Source of the DNA: Diphasiastrum complanatum
Lineage: Eukaryota > Streptophyta > Lycopodiopsida > Lycopodiales > Lycopodiaceae
Assembly: GCA_029204225.1 (NCBI GenBank)
Contig: CM055100.1
Location: 22,066,248 to 22,130,247 of the forward strand
Direction of reading: 5' to 3'
DNA: 64,000 nucleotides
Position numbers and translations under genes: made by a program. This document shows positions 25,311 to 36,700 of this stretch, in pieces. The notes below the pieces were generated by a model. It ran no database searches. It had not been told where the DNA came from and saw only the letters and a list, made by a program, of their open reading frames with translations. How positions within the stretch are numbered: the first letter of the stretch is position 1; each line of letters starts with the position of its first letter.

Positions 25311-25869
25311 ACAAATTTTGCCTTTTTGTGTCTAAATGCCCAATTAGTATCAAGATTTAGAAGCATAGAATTGGATGCAGTTTGTTTCATTAGATTCCAT
25401 AAACTAAATTGAAAGTTATGATCTAATCTTTGGACCCATATTGAGTCAAAAACTTGGTGTTTTTCAATGATGATCAATTCGTTTGATGATTTGACAAGTT
25501 CAAAATTGCTTGAAAATCTTATTTTTTGGCAAGAGAAAAGATTGAAAATACTTTGGCTCAGAACCAATTTAAATCCATTCCAACTCTTAGGATAGGAGTC
25601 TTTAGACATGAGTGAGTCTATTAGGGGTGATTGGATCTAAAGTTCATGCTTTGAGTCTCATTATTAGTGTCCATTTACTAGTGATTTTGGCAAGTCACTC
25701 ACTTTGAAGATTCTTGACATTGGCGGAGAGTGAGTCATTTTTAGTGATCAAGAACTTTGTGGATCTTGCTAATTTTGAGTCTAAATCACTATTATATTAT
25801 AAGGACCAGCAACATTACTTCTTATCATTACTCACACGTGTGTACTTAGTGTACAATCTCTGATTTAAA
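25311..25869. other. No gene; possible Copia leader
   Basis: No domain is seen. The last part holds CTCACACGTGTGTA at 25831, the palindrome shared with the Copia B and C LTRs, and precedes a Gag start of the same family. It may be remnant LTR/leader. Confidence 0.4.
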
Positions 25870-26271
25870 ATGGCATCAATTAGATCGAACTATCTTTTAG
25901 AAGCAAGTGAAGGATTAACTTCATCGAACTATTCCATTTGAAAAGTAAGGATGGAATCAATTCTAGTACATTCAAGATCTCATAGATATAGTGATGGGGA
26001 TTGAGGAGGAGCCTCAAGTCCTTCAAGAGAATGTGAGATTCAAGAAGAGATCTAGAATGGCACTTCTTGCATCAAGATGAATGTGTCCAATGAGATTCTT
26101 AGGGAGATAGGAGCATGTGTCTTTCCCAAAGATGCTTGGGACACATTGAAGGATATCTACGAGTCTAATAACACCTCAAGATTCTCCAAAGCTATGAAAG
26201 CAAAGGGGAAAGTGCTCAACTATATGCTTAGAGTGAAGGACTACCAAATACAAGACTCTACCAGCCGATAG
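25870..26271 (+). pseudogene. Decayed Copia Gag, B/C family
   Basis: ATG 25870 opens M-A-S-I-R-S-N-Y-L-L-E-A-S, like the Gag starts of B and C. A TGA replaces W soon after, and a shift near 25970 spoils the frame. From 26077, M-N-V-S-N-E-I-L-R-E-I-G continues a recognisable Gag. Confidence 0.82.
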
Positions 26272-26284
26272 AGTAATTGTCTTC

Positions 26285-27046
26285 TTGTTCTGTAATCCAG
26301 TACTAGATTTTCATACTCAGGTCACTGATAGTTTTTCCCTATCACCTAGACTAATCTTCCACATAGATTCCCAAGGGAAAGCCAGTCCTATCATGGACAA
26401 GCTTGATGGAGCCAATTACCATCTGTGGAAAATTAAGATGAAAATTGTACTAATGGCTAAAGAATTATATGACGTTGTTACAGGTGCCAAAGGGAAACCC
26501 GAAGTTGACGACGCATCAATCGCCAGATGGAAACTGAAGGATGGAAAGGCTTTCGCCTTGATCATCCTCAACATTTCGGATGCTCAGATCGGCCATGTAT
26601 CTGAGGCCCAAACATCCAAAGAAGTCTGGGACATCTTGAGCACACTATACGAACTGCAAGATATAGCTTCCAAGCTACATCTCAGGAAGAAATTTTACTC
26701 CCTCAAGATGGCAAATGGTGATTCCCTGCAGAATCACAACCAAATCAAGAACTTGCTGAAGCAAATGGCCACTGTCGGATCTGTCATAGACGATCAAGAC
26801 GCAGTGATGCAACTGCTACAAGTTTGCCAAGCTCATAATCCTTCAGTTTCTGGAAATTATGTTGCTTTCCTAACCTCTTTTGATGAATCTACAAGTGTAG
26901 ATGAAGCAAGGAAAGAAGAGGAGTGGATCCAAGCAATGGATCTTGAGTATCAAGCTCTTATGAAGAATAGATCATGGAGAGTTACCAAGATCATGCACCT
27001 CAAACTCCTTAAGAGCACTCTTGATATCCTCCGCATCTCAAGATGA
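26285..27046 (+). pseudogene. Gag fused in frame to the N-terminal part of RT (internal deletion)
   Basis: From ATG 26394 the frame reads a second Gag type (M-D-K-L-D-G-A-N-Y-H-L-W-K-I-K-M) through D-D-Q-D-A-V-M-Q-L-L. Near 26820 it changes without a frame break to the spacer before RT, with F-D-E-S-T-S-V-D-E-A and E-E-W-I-Q-A-M. Zinc knuckle, protease and integrase (roughly 2.5 kb in a whole element) are gone. From about 26984 the DNA is the inverted RT segment, so the tail of this frame is not meaningful protein. Confidence 0.88.
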
Positions 27047-27533
27047 TATCATCCACATAGATTAGCAAGATGGTAACATCATTTCCAACAAACCTATAAT
27101 AAAGTAAATGATCATACTCACTCATAACAAAGCCTTGAGAGAGTAAAAAAGTGTTAAGCTTAGTGTACCAACTCCTTGGTGCTTGCTTAAGGCCATACAA
27201 GCTCTTTTGTAGTAGACACACATGATTTGGCTTTGTTGATGAAATGTAGCTCTCGGGTTGGTCCATATACACTTCCTCCTCAAGATCACCATTCAAGAAT
27301 GCATTTGAAATGTCCATTTGCCATAGATCCCATCCATAAAGTGTAGCAAGTGAGATGATCACTCGAATGCTTACCATCTTTGCCATGGGTGTAAAGGTCT
27401 CATCATAGTCAATCCCTTGTTGTTGAGCATATCCTTTTGCCACTAGCCTTGCCTTGTACTTGTTGATAGATCCATCTTGGTTTGTCTTCACCTTGAAGAT
27501 CCATTTGAGTCCAATAGCTTTCTTGTCCTTAGG
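26984..27533 (-). pseudogene. Inverted RT segment of the mosaic Copia
   Basis: On the minus strand this reads the middle of Copia RT: K-K-A-I-G-L-K-W-I-F-K-V-K, D-E-T-F-T-P-M-A-K, Q-M-D-I-S-N-A-F-L-N-G and Y-V-D-D-I-I-L. After one small shift, K-S-A-L-K-E-F-E-V-H-D-L-G follows. The + strand on the left stops at K-N-R-S-W-R and on the right resumes at I-L-G-I-E-V. Those are exactly the residues that should precede and follow this segment. The piece was therefore flipped in place rather than inserted from elsewhere. Confidence 0.9.
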
Positions 27534-28406
27534 ATTTTGGGAATAGAAGTCATTAGATCTTCTCAATCTACTTTCATTTGTCAAGAGAAGTATGCTAATT
27601 CTATTCTAGAAAGATTTTATATGGTAGATGCAAAAGCTAGTGATACACCTACGGAGTCTCATGTAAAGCTAACTATAAGAGGAAATAAAAGATCCTTCGA
27701 GGACATTACTCTCTATAGGAAGCTAGTTGGTTCACTCATCTATCTAACCATTACTAGACCAAATCTAAGCTATTGTGTTGAAAGATTGAGTCAATTCAAG
27801 CAAGATCCTAGTGAGGGGCATTGGAAACTAGGAAAGCGAGTTTTGAGATACATCATTGGGACTTGAGATTTTGGCATATTGTATGAGAGATCATCATCTA
27901 ATCTTTTTGGATTTTCAGATTCGGACTATGCTGGAGATGTAATGGATAGGAAATCCATTAGTGCTCATTGTATTTTCATAGGTGAGGGAGCTATATCATG
28001 GATGTCGAAGAAACAAGCCACTATCTCATTGTCATCTAGTGAGGCCGAGTACAAAGCTTTGACACATTGCACAAAGGAGATGGTATGGATCAAGAGGATG
28101 ATCAAAGATCTTCACTTGTTGGATTTTTCAATGAGCCCAATCATCTTTTGTGACAATCAATCAACCCAAAGATTGGCAATCAATCCTACCTTTCATGCTA
28201 GGAGCAAGCATATTGAGGTGCAATATCATTTTGTGAGGGAGCAAGTCATTGCAAAGGAAGTGGAGTTTCAACGTGTGTCCTCAAGGGAATGTGTAGCTGA
28301 TATCTTCACCAAAGCATTGGGAAAGGACTTGTTCATGAAGCATAGGACTTCAGTTGGAGTGTTATCAAAGTCTATGCTACAAAAACTAGTTGAAGAGGGA
28401 GTGTGA
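27534..28406 (+). pseudogene. Mosaic Copia: end of RT and RNase H
   Basis: Starts with I-L-G-I-E-V, then F-I-C-Q-E-K-Y-A, R-S-F-E-D-I-T-L-Y-R and R-V-L-R-Y-I-I-G-T. One stop at 27864-27866 follows. RNase H then continues with F-S-D-S-D-Y-A-G-D, S-S-S-E-A-E-Y-K-A, C-D-N-Q-S, H-A-R-S-K-H-I-E-V and A-D-I-F-T-K-A-L. Apart from the single stop this part is well kept. Confidence 0.92.
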
Positions 28407-28959
28407 AAGATTCAACTAGTTTGACCATATTTGCTATATTTCCATATTTGGCATATTGAGGCCAAATTTGTTTTTAGACTTAGGGATTGACTTTTCAAAG
28501 TTCATTAGTCTAAATTTCATTCGAATAAACACTTTGAAAGTGTGGGAAAGTTAGAAGTCGTGTTTGAGTAGATTCAAATTTGAATGTTGGGTACTTTGAA
28601 TCTAGACCCAAAAATAACAGGGTTAGCATTTTGGTGGGAAAACCAAATGGCCAAATAGGGTTTGGACCTGCTATAAAAGGATGAAACTCGTGGAGAGACA
28701 CATCTTCTCTCTATCTCATTTCATGCTTATACATGATTCTCTTGGGTTCTACTATCCATTGGTGCACTATACTTGTGATTGCTTGCAATTCTATGCGTAG
28801 AATGATTTATAATTGTTATTTTTGGATCCACACGTGTGAAATGCAGTAGCTTGCTAGTTCTGTACAGACAGCAACAATACTTTATCATTTGATTCATGTT
28901 TGATCAAGTTCTATTAGAGTTTGCATCTCATTTTGTGTGTAGATGCTGATTTTTCTACA
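28402..28959 (+). repeat. Probable 3' LTR of the mosaic Copia
   Basis: Begins TGTGAAAGATTC right after a purine tract (GAAGAGGGAG). It has a TATA box in CTGCTATAAAAGG near 28671 and a CACACGTGTGAA palindrome at about 28830. The end at CTACA near 28959 is a guess, since no partner LTR is present in the window. Confidence 0.65.
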
Positions 28960-30880
28960 TTGGTGACATTGGTAGGATATCTTCTTTTGTAACCCAAGAT
29001 CTTTTTGGTAGATTGGATCATCAACGATATGAAATCTTTCACAATTGGTATTTAAGAATAGCATACCATGATATGGATAGAATACAATTAGATAAGCTAA
29101 AAATAATTGTAGGTCCAAACACATTCCCACATTCTACTTACGTTCAATGAGTTCCGTACGTATAGTCTATCTAATAACACTGTCATGACTCTAATGATTT
29201 TTGCTCTATAGGCGACCTTTATATCTAGTTCAGTTACCGTTCAATAATGGCTTAGCATAATGACCTCACCATTATTTTAAGGTCAAAGGTCACTAGAAAT
29301 ACCATTCCTCAATACGTTGAAACAAAACATTGACATAAAAGTGTTAATTATAGGCTCTCATTTTATACGTTCTCATCATTGGCTAGATGGTCTAGATTCA
29401 TGTACTCTATTCGTTTAAGTTTGCTAAGGTTACAAGTAATTTTGGGCGGGAATATAGGTGCCCAGTTGGTATCAACAATGGTATCATAGACCATATCCAG
29501 TTGGACAATGATTTTGTAATTTTAGGGTCTAGAAACAGACCCCCCAATATTAACTATTTCAATAGTCATATTCATATATGGGCTCATGGTATTTTTAGAA
29601 ATTTTTGTCCCAGTAACAATATAGCATTGCATTTTCAGTAATTTTTTCTTGATATCTCAAGAAAATATTTTGGTTAGAGGGCCCCAAATATTTTGATGGG
29701 CAGCAAAAAATATTTTGGTTAGAGGGCCCCAAATACATTGATGGGCAGCAAAAAAATGTTGGTGTCTCCAAATCAGTTGCATATTGCACGTGAGAAAAAG
29801 GTTAGACCCTTCAAAAATTATATAATGTTTGTTGGAGGGCCCCAAATAATATGATGGGCAACAAAAAATATTGCTAGCGATTCATACATATTTATGCCCG
29901 AGCTAATAACCAACTACTATTACCCTTGTGATTTTAGCATGGTTAATACCAATCTACAACTCATATACTTCCTCATATTGATACTGGACCAATATTAAAG
30001 GTGTGATTCTTGGGCTTGGCTTGTATCAAAAATTTAAAACCTGCCCAACTCTTGAATTTATTGCTATAAGCTACTATGCAAAAGAGGAATTTAGTTATAA
30101 AAAGAAAATCAATGTTTTGGTGTTTGAAGTGCACCTAGTTTGCAATATGAAATGTTGAGTGTCCAATGTAACTAAGTTGTTGCTGTCATTTGATCCATTC
30201 AGATATAGCTTCAATACAATTCCAATCACTTTTTCTCTTTCTCAACACACATTTTCTTTTGACTAGAATGTGTACTTTCCTTCAGAATCCAAACTTTTCA
30301 GGCCCTGGCCCCTTCTCTTCCAAAGTGCAATTTGACTCGATTATTTGATACATATTTCAGTAAAGCACGACATTAGAGCGTGGCCCAATGTGGCTTAAGG
30401 GCACCTTATATTTAAGGGCCGCCCACTTGGGGCTCACCGCTAGTCATCGATGGCATGTGGAAACAGATCGATGGTTGGCGATTAAGACGTGGCTAAACTG
30501 TGGGAAAATCCAACGGTGGAAGGCTTAGAAGTATAGCGTCCCTTAAATACCCTTAGTGTCTGGGCCCGCAGACCGAGGGTCTTGGTCATTGGCTCTTTGT
30601 CCTTGCCCCTGGGGGTGGGTGACCCTTCAGACAGGGACAAATAAGAGGAAAACGAGGAGAAAATAAAGGGCACGAGACAATTTTCAATCCCAACCGTTGG
30701 ACGGGTCATAGACGGTCAGATATGACCAAGTGTTCAAACGATTTACTGTTAAAATGGTCCAAGTGCCATTTCTGATACGTGGCACAGATCCAAGTGGTTG
30801 GAAGCAGTAGATGAGTGTCACTAAGCCACTTGGTTGCGTGGGACCTGCGTAGAAGGAAGAAGCAGCAGGAGAATATCCAA
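28960..30880. other. Upstream intergenic region of the GDT1-like gene
   Basis: No coding domain is recognised. It contains the 45-bp repeats at 29655-29870 and, towards 30300-30880, more GC-rich sequence that probably includes the promoter. Confidence 0.5.
29655..29870. repeat. About 45-bp repeats, two tandem plus one diverged copy
   Basis: Units contain TTGGTTAGAGGGCCCCAAAT then TTGATGGGCAGCAAAA. Two are adjacent (about 29668-29757), and a third diverged copy lies at about 29826-29870. Confidence 0.85.
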
Positions 30881-30891
30881 GGAGGACTGAC

Positions 30892-31090
30892 TATATAGTA
30901 GGCCTGCTATGGCGGGCGATCGAAGACGGGATAAATAAACGAACAAACGAACAATTTCATCGTCTCGTTTTGCTGATAGAGCAACAACGGCCAAGGATTT
31001 TGCAGCAAAGAAATAAGCGCATCATTGATAGCAACAAAGAACTTCTTGTCTCAGCTATATCTTTCATGGTTTTGACGATACCGATAGAAC
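30892..31090 (+). promoter_or_regulatory. Putative core promoter and 5' untranslated exon of the GDT1-like gene
   Basis: A TATATAG motif at about 30892 could be the TATA box, placing transcription start near 30920-30930. The sequence up to 31090 is followed by a good donor, GTAAGC. An acceptor, TGTTGCAG, ends at 31379, so 31091-31379 would be an intron within the 5' leader. An ATG at 31066 would give only a short upstream frame after splicing. This is inference from signals. Confidence 0.4.
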
Positions 31091-31379
31091 GTAAGCATTT
31101 TGATTTTCCTTCGATGATGTTCGTAGCTTTGGGTTATGTTTATTGAGGAATGAGCATTGCACGGATCTTGTTTTAGACTTGTTTGTGTTGTGCAGATGGT
31201 TGTTTGGAAACACTTATAAGCGACTATTACATTAGCATGATGATGGACAAGTTTTCTTGTTGGCCGATCGCTTGATTAGCCTCATTTTGATGACCTGTTC
31301 CTTCTGCTTGTTATTGGCAACTCTAAATATATCTCCCCTAGTATGAAATATTTTTGAGCAATTTTGGTGTTGCAGGTTC

Positions 31380-31478
31380 TAAGTCTCACTCCATATATTC
31401 AGATTCATCTCTCTGATTCTCTTTCGCATCTAAAACTCGACGGAAATGACGAATCCCTTGGGACCTTCTCTCCTTCAG
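31380..31478 (+). CDS. GDT1-like gene, putative start exon
   Basis: ATG at 31446 opens [11 protein letters not shown]. Two donors are usable. GTGGCT at 31479 joins in phase to 32142. GTGATT at 31517 extends the exon through a hydrophobic V-A-L-V-F-C-A signal-like stretch and would join in phase to a weaker acceptor before 32192. I cannot choose between them from sequence alone. Confidence 0.45.
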
Positions 31479-33743
31479 GTGGCTCTTGTTTTTTGCGCAA
31501 GCTTGGAGAATAGCCTGTGATTATAGTATAACTGATACAACTGAAAACATATTTGCTGATAGCTTATTTTTCTTTTCATTGGTGTTATGCCTCTGGCCAT
31601 ATCTTCTGTGAGATGGATGCTACGTTGCAAGCCCTAAACTTGTTGCTCAGATTTTTAAAAACATCTTACATTGCTCAAAGGCTTGGCATCTGTGCTGCTT
31701 ACAGATGGATTCATGCTAGCAACCTTATGTTAGATTTTCAAGTCTGAATCTTCCTGGTGCATCTTAGATTGCTCAAAGGCTGGTCTCATGCTATTCGTCT
31801 TCAGTCCAGCTACAGTTTCTATCTTTTCAATGCTCGTTTATGCTATGTCCTCTATATTTACATTGTCAGTAAAGCAGAGTGCTGATCTAAAATTTCTCTC
31901 TAGTTCTGGGAAAAATTCTAGAATAGAAGGAATGCCTTCAAGATTGTATACTGTGCAACCTTGTTAAATCGCTTCACCTCAGATTGCTTGTATTTCTGTT
32001 CAGAGATTTTCGCAAACATTTCAGATCGTTGAAACTGTGCTGAGCTTGAGCACTGAGATTGACCTAGTGGCACTCAGCTAGTCATCAAGGAATAAGAATT
32101 GGAAAACAATGACTGATGTTTTGAGGAATATGTATTTGCAGCTGGTAAAATCAAGCTGCAATACCAGAGTACTGTCCCTGCTAGAAGGCAGTTCTAAACT
32201 AATTCATTCGTTCATTGCTGGACCACAGGGATTTATTAAATCGACTGCTATGACCATAGTTTCAGAAATAGGAGACAAAACCTTCTTTGTGGCTGCGGTA
32301 AGGAAACTTTATCCTATTATCAGTCTTTAGTATTTTATTTCTTCCCCATTCTGTCAATCACTTAAGGACTTCTTGATTGCTTCCCCCCTCCCTTGATGAG
32401 ATTCTTTCTGATTTTGTAAGATGAATGCCATTTAATTCTATAATTTGCACTTTTTATACCGTCAAGATTCATGACTGCAGCTGATGGCCATGCGACATCC
32501 TCGCAAGGTAGTTCTGGCTGGATGTCTTGGGGCACTTGTGGTGAGTTTCTTTGTTGAAGTATTCAATTGTTGGATGAATGAAATCTTGCTAGATAGTCTA
32601 GCTGCTATGCAATTTACTGGAAGCTACGGAGTACCCACTTCTTAGTATCATGGATCAATTTTGTACTGGTGACACTGTAGATGTTTGTTGCCTTCTAGCC
32701 TGTCTGCTAGTCATCCAGCTTGTTGCTGCGAGTACAACTTTCAAGCAGAACACAACTTGGTGCCCTGTGCCTTGAAGTTTTATAGAGAAGCCCAGAGTTT
32801 TGGCTGCTTGTTGTACTGACTATGTCATCTACATAAAGGGTAGCCACCAGGTGGGCAACTGTATGCGACCGTATGCAGCTCTGCATATGGTCGTATAAAA
32901 CTTGCATCCATTGCCCACATGGTGTTTAGCATATGTAGCCGGCGAAGTGAAGTGAATTTAATAGTCATTCCACTTCGCTGGCCGAGGTGATTGCTTTCTT
33001 GCCCTACTATTGTTGTATTGTTGTATTGTGAACTTGAAGTGAAGGTCTCCTAAATTCTAAAGTCCTGACTTAAACATTGTGTCTTAAAAAGAACTAAATC
33101 AACAAAACACTGTTGAATAAATCCGAAAAGAACTTAAAGGTTAATGAAGTAAATCATCATTCAATCACAAAAGCATTCATTCATGAGACTTGCTGAGGGG
33201 TCAAGATGGTGACCCCCCCGAAGGATTGTTCTTTTAAATTATGCAAGATCAAATGGCCCAAGGCCAAATACATATATAGTGGTTTGGGAAGATGGATTCT
33301 TGAATCTTTACATCAATCAGATGTTAACAAATTTTGGATCTTAAGTGGTTTCTTATGACATGCAAAAGCTTAACGATCAAGAATGGAGCATGCATAGGCA
33401 TTCTACATTAGGTGGCATGATATGCATGAATCAAATCTGACATGCAAGCTTCAAATCCAACATGCAAAGTCATTAGGCTAGGGATGGTATGACATGCAAG
33501 CTCTAATTCCGACATGCAAGCTTCAAATCAGACATGCAAGTTCCCAAATCAGACATGCAAGTTCCAAATCAAACATGCATGCCATTAAGCTATGGCTGGG
33601 GTGACATGCAAGGCCATCAAGTTATGGATGGAGTGACATGCATGGCCTTCAAGCTATGGATGGTGTGACATGCACGACCATCAGGTTATGGATGGTGTGA
33701 CATGCATGGCCATCTCGGCTATGGATGGTGAGTAAGTTTAAGA

Positions 33744-33797
<54 letters not shown>

Positions 33798-36700
33798 TGA
33801 GTGTGTGTGTGTGTGTGGTTCCAAAATGGTTCCAATCCAAGCTTGATAGATCCTCCTTGTGCCATAGCTCCAAGCTTCCTTCCAAGCACTTACACACATA
33901 GAAGCAAGAACAAGAGGCAAACCAAAAATGAAAAGGAGATGAATAATGAGGGAGAGGGGCGAGTTACTCCTTTTATAGGGAATGTGTAACCTTGAGGGAG
34001 TGGTTGAGGTGTCCAAAATAAGTGTGAGAGGTGTAAGGGAGACTCTAGGAGAAGTAAAGTGGGAGGGTGAGGTGTATAGGTGTGAAAGGGTGTTTATCAA
34101 CTAGTTAAAGCAAAAGGGAAGGAGTAGGAGGGCGCATTTTCCTAGGTGTCTTATGGCTTACAAGCCATGTGGCAAAGTAGGTAAGTTACATATTGATAAG
34201 GATGGAAGGTAGGTAGCTTAAGATTTAATGTTAGCCACTTTCAAGTTGTATTTTTCTTGGTTTACAACATTGGGATTCACCCCAATTGTTTTTCATGACA
34301 TGGGAAAGGCTTTGTATATGTCCATCTTATCTTGCATAATTTTCATCAATTTCTATGCCCTTTTTTTTCTAGGGGTTGCCCATCCCCAATCATAGTGGAG
34401 TGTGACACAAAGGGTGATCAGTCCTTTGGTTTTTTCTCCAAATCTTTATAGACTCGATTGAGCCTTCTTTATAGACTTTGGAAACAGCCTTCTTCAGGTA
34501 CCATCTTTAAGCTTTAAGAAGCTTCTTTAGTTCATTCTTCAGGTACTCTTCTTAGTACCTGCACATACCCTTAAGAAAAGGTCAGGAGTCATACCATAAA
34601 ATGGTTCATCATTAGATTCTATTTCTAGAACCTGCACATCAAACTGTTAGCATTGATCTACAATTTCATTTCTTGTCTTCAGGTAATGATACCTGTACGC
34701 ATATTTCATCAGTTAGAGTAATAAGCTTTAATATTCAAAATATGTTTCATACAAAAAGAATGGAAGACTGGATAGCCTTTATTTCTTGGTCAATTTGGTC
34801 TATACAATTTACACCCCTTCGACGCATTAAGTGTTGTCCTCAACGAACATTTCTCAAATAAACATTTAAAATTTCTGGATATTCTTGGAAGAATTCTTCT
34901 TCCATCCATCTTGCATCCGTAGTAGGATAGTTTTTAAACTTGAGGAGGTATAATGTAGAAGTTATTCCCTTTCTTCCAGTTCTTGTCTTGTGCATCAAGA
35001 TCTGCTCAGGTTGAAGGATTTCTTCGGTTCCTTGAACTTCTGGAGGTTCGGAATCTGTAAATCCTTCAGGTTCTGGACCATTGAATTTCTTTAGCAATCT
35101 TACATGGAATTTGTTATGGATTTTCCAAGTAATAGGTAAGTCAAGTTCACATGTAACATCATTGATTACTTTCTTGACTTTAAAGGGTCCATAATACTTC
35201 TGGGCTAGTTTTGGGTAAAGTTTCATGCTGCCCTTCTTTTTCCCGAGCCTTTTCTTTTCAAATTTTAGGAGAACTAGTTCCCCTTCTTCCTACTTGCTGA
35301 ACCTTCAAAAAGGTGTCTTGATAATCCTGCACAAATGCATCTGAGGCAAACATCTTTTCTTTAGTCCGTAATACAAGAGGCACAATAGGTTTTCCATACA
35401 TTACTTCAAAAGGCGCTTTACCAGTAGAAGAATGAACTGTGTTATCGTAAGCAAATTCTAGAATAGGGAGATAGTGTTCCCATTGAGTCTTTTGATCACT
35501 TACATAACTTCTCAACAAGTCTATGATGGTTCGATTAGTAATTTCACTTTGACCATTAGTTTGGGGGTGGAAGGAGGAAGAGAATTTAAGGGTTGTCCCC
35601 AGGTTATCAAAAGGGCTCTCCAAAAGTTGCTAGTAAATCTTGTATCCCGATCAGAAACTATACTCTTGGGTAGTCCATGCAGCCTAAAGATGTGACGGAT
35701 AAACAAATGAGCAGCTTCGGGTCCCTTAAGCTTTTTCTTACAGGGAATAAAATGAGCCTGTTTGCTAAATCTATCAATGACAGTCCATATCATCTCATTC
35801 CCATTTTTGGTTTTAGGGAACCCAGAGACAAAGTCCATGGTAATATGTTCCCAGGGAGCGTCAGGAATAGGCAAGGGATGAAGTAATCCTGGAGTTTTTA
35901 ATCCTCGCTCATCTTTATTGTGTTGACATACTAGACATGCATTTATAAAATGCCTTGTGTCTCGATGCATGGTAGGCCAATAAAAGAATCTTTTTAGAGC
36001 TTCCAGAGTTGAAGGAATTCCCCTATGTCTTGCATAGGGTGGACTATGGGTTTCTTGAAGGATCTTGGTTCTAAATGCTATGGGAATACATAGCTTATCT
36101 TTTTTGAATAAATATCCTTCTTTCAAAACATAGTCTTTATGACTTTGATTTCTTTCAAGTATTTCAAAGATATGCTGGAAGTCTGACTAGCATACATACT
36201 TTTCATAGGAAGGAAATCTTCATGATATGCTAGGGAAATATGGTTGACCTTGGGGATTCTCGATAATGCATCGGCGACCTTATTATCCTTTCCTGGGTGA
36301 GGAAGTAATTGAAAATGGAAGGTGCTAAGGTAGTTAGCCCATTTTAGATGTTTTTCTCGAATTAATTGCTGGGTGAGAAAGTACCTAAGGCTTTGATGAT
36401 CTGTTTTAACTAGGAAATCATTTCCTAGAAGATAGTGCTTCCATAACTTAAGGGCATGAATAATGGCCAAAAGTTCTTTTTCATAAATGTCATACTGTAC
36501 TTGTGCCCCTTGAAGTCGTGTACTTTCAAAGGCTGTATACAACATGACCTTCTTGGTTAAAGACTGCCCCAATACAGTCTAGACTTGCATCCACTTCCAC
36601 AAAGAAAGGCTTGCGAAGGTCAGGAATGATAAGAACGGGTCCAGTGGTAAGGGCATGCTTCAGAGTATCAAAGGCATTTTGCTCTTTCTTATACCAATGA

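Larger units (their letters stand above)
25870..28960 (+). mobile_element. Mosaic, internally rearranged Copia element
   Basis: A chain of + strand Copia pieces: a decayed B/C-type Gag (25870-26271) and a second, different Gag (from 26394). The second Gag is fused to the start of RT; RT is then inverted (26984-27533), and the normal strand resumes for the end of RT and RNase H. A presumed 3' LTR starts at 28402. Protease and integrase are missing. No 5' LTR could be paired. Confidence 0.85.
33027..34407 (-). repeat. LTR, probable 3' LTR of Gypsy G
   Basis: Bounded by TGTGAACTTGAAG on the left (CA end on the minus strand) and about GTGACA on the right. A minus-strand TATA box CCCTATAAAAG lies near 33975. 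The left 1.0 kb is matched by an inverted copy at 53970-55083. It lies downstream of Gypsy G in the same orientation, as a 3' LTR should. The right boundary is inferred. Confidence 0.7.

Noticed and set aside
30482-30709. 75-codon minus-strand frame upstream of the GDT1-like gene
   Set aside because: No recognisable domain or composition signal; it lies in the likely promoter and is probably chance.
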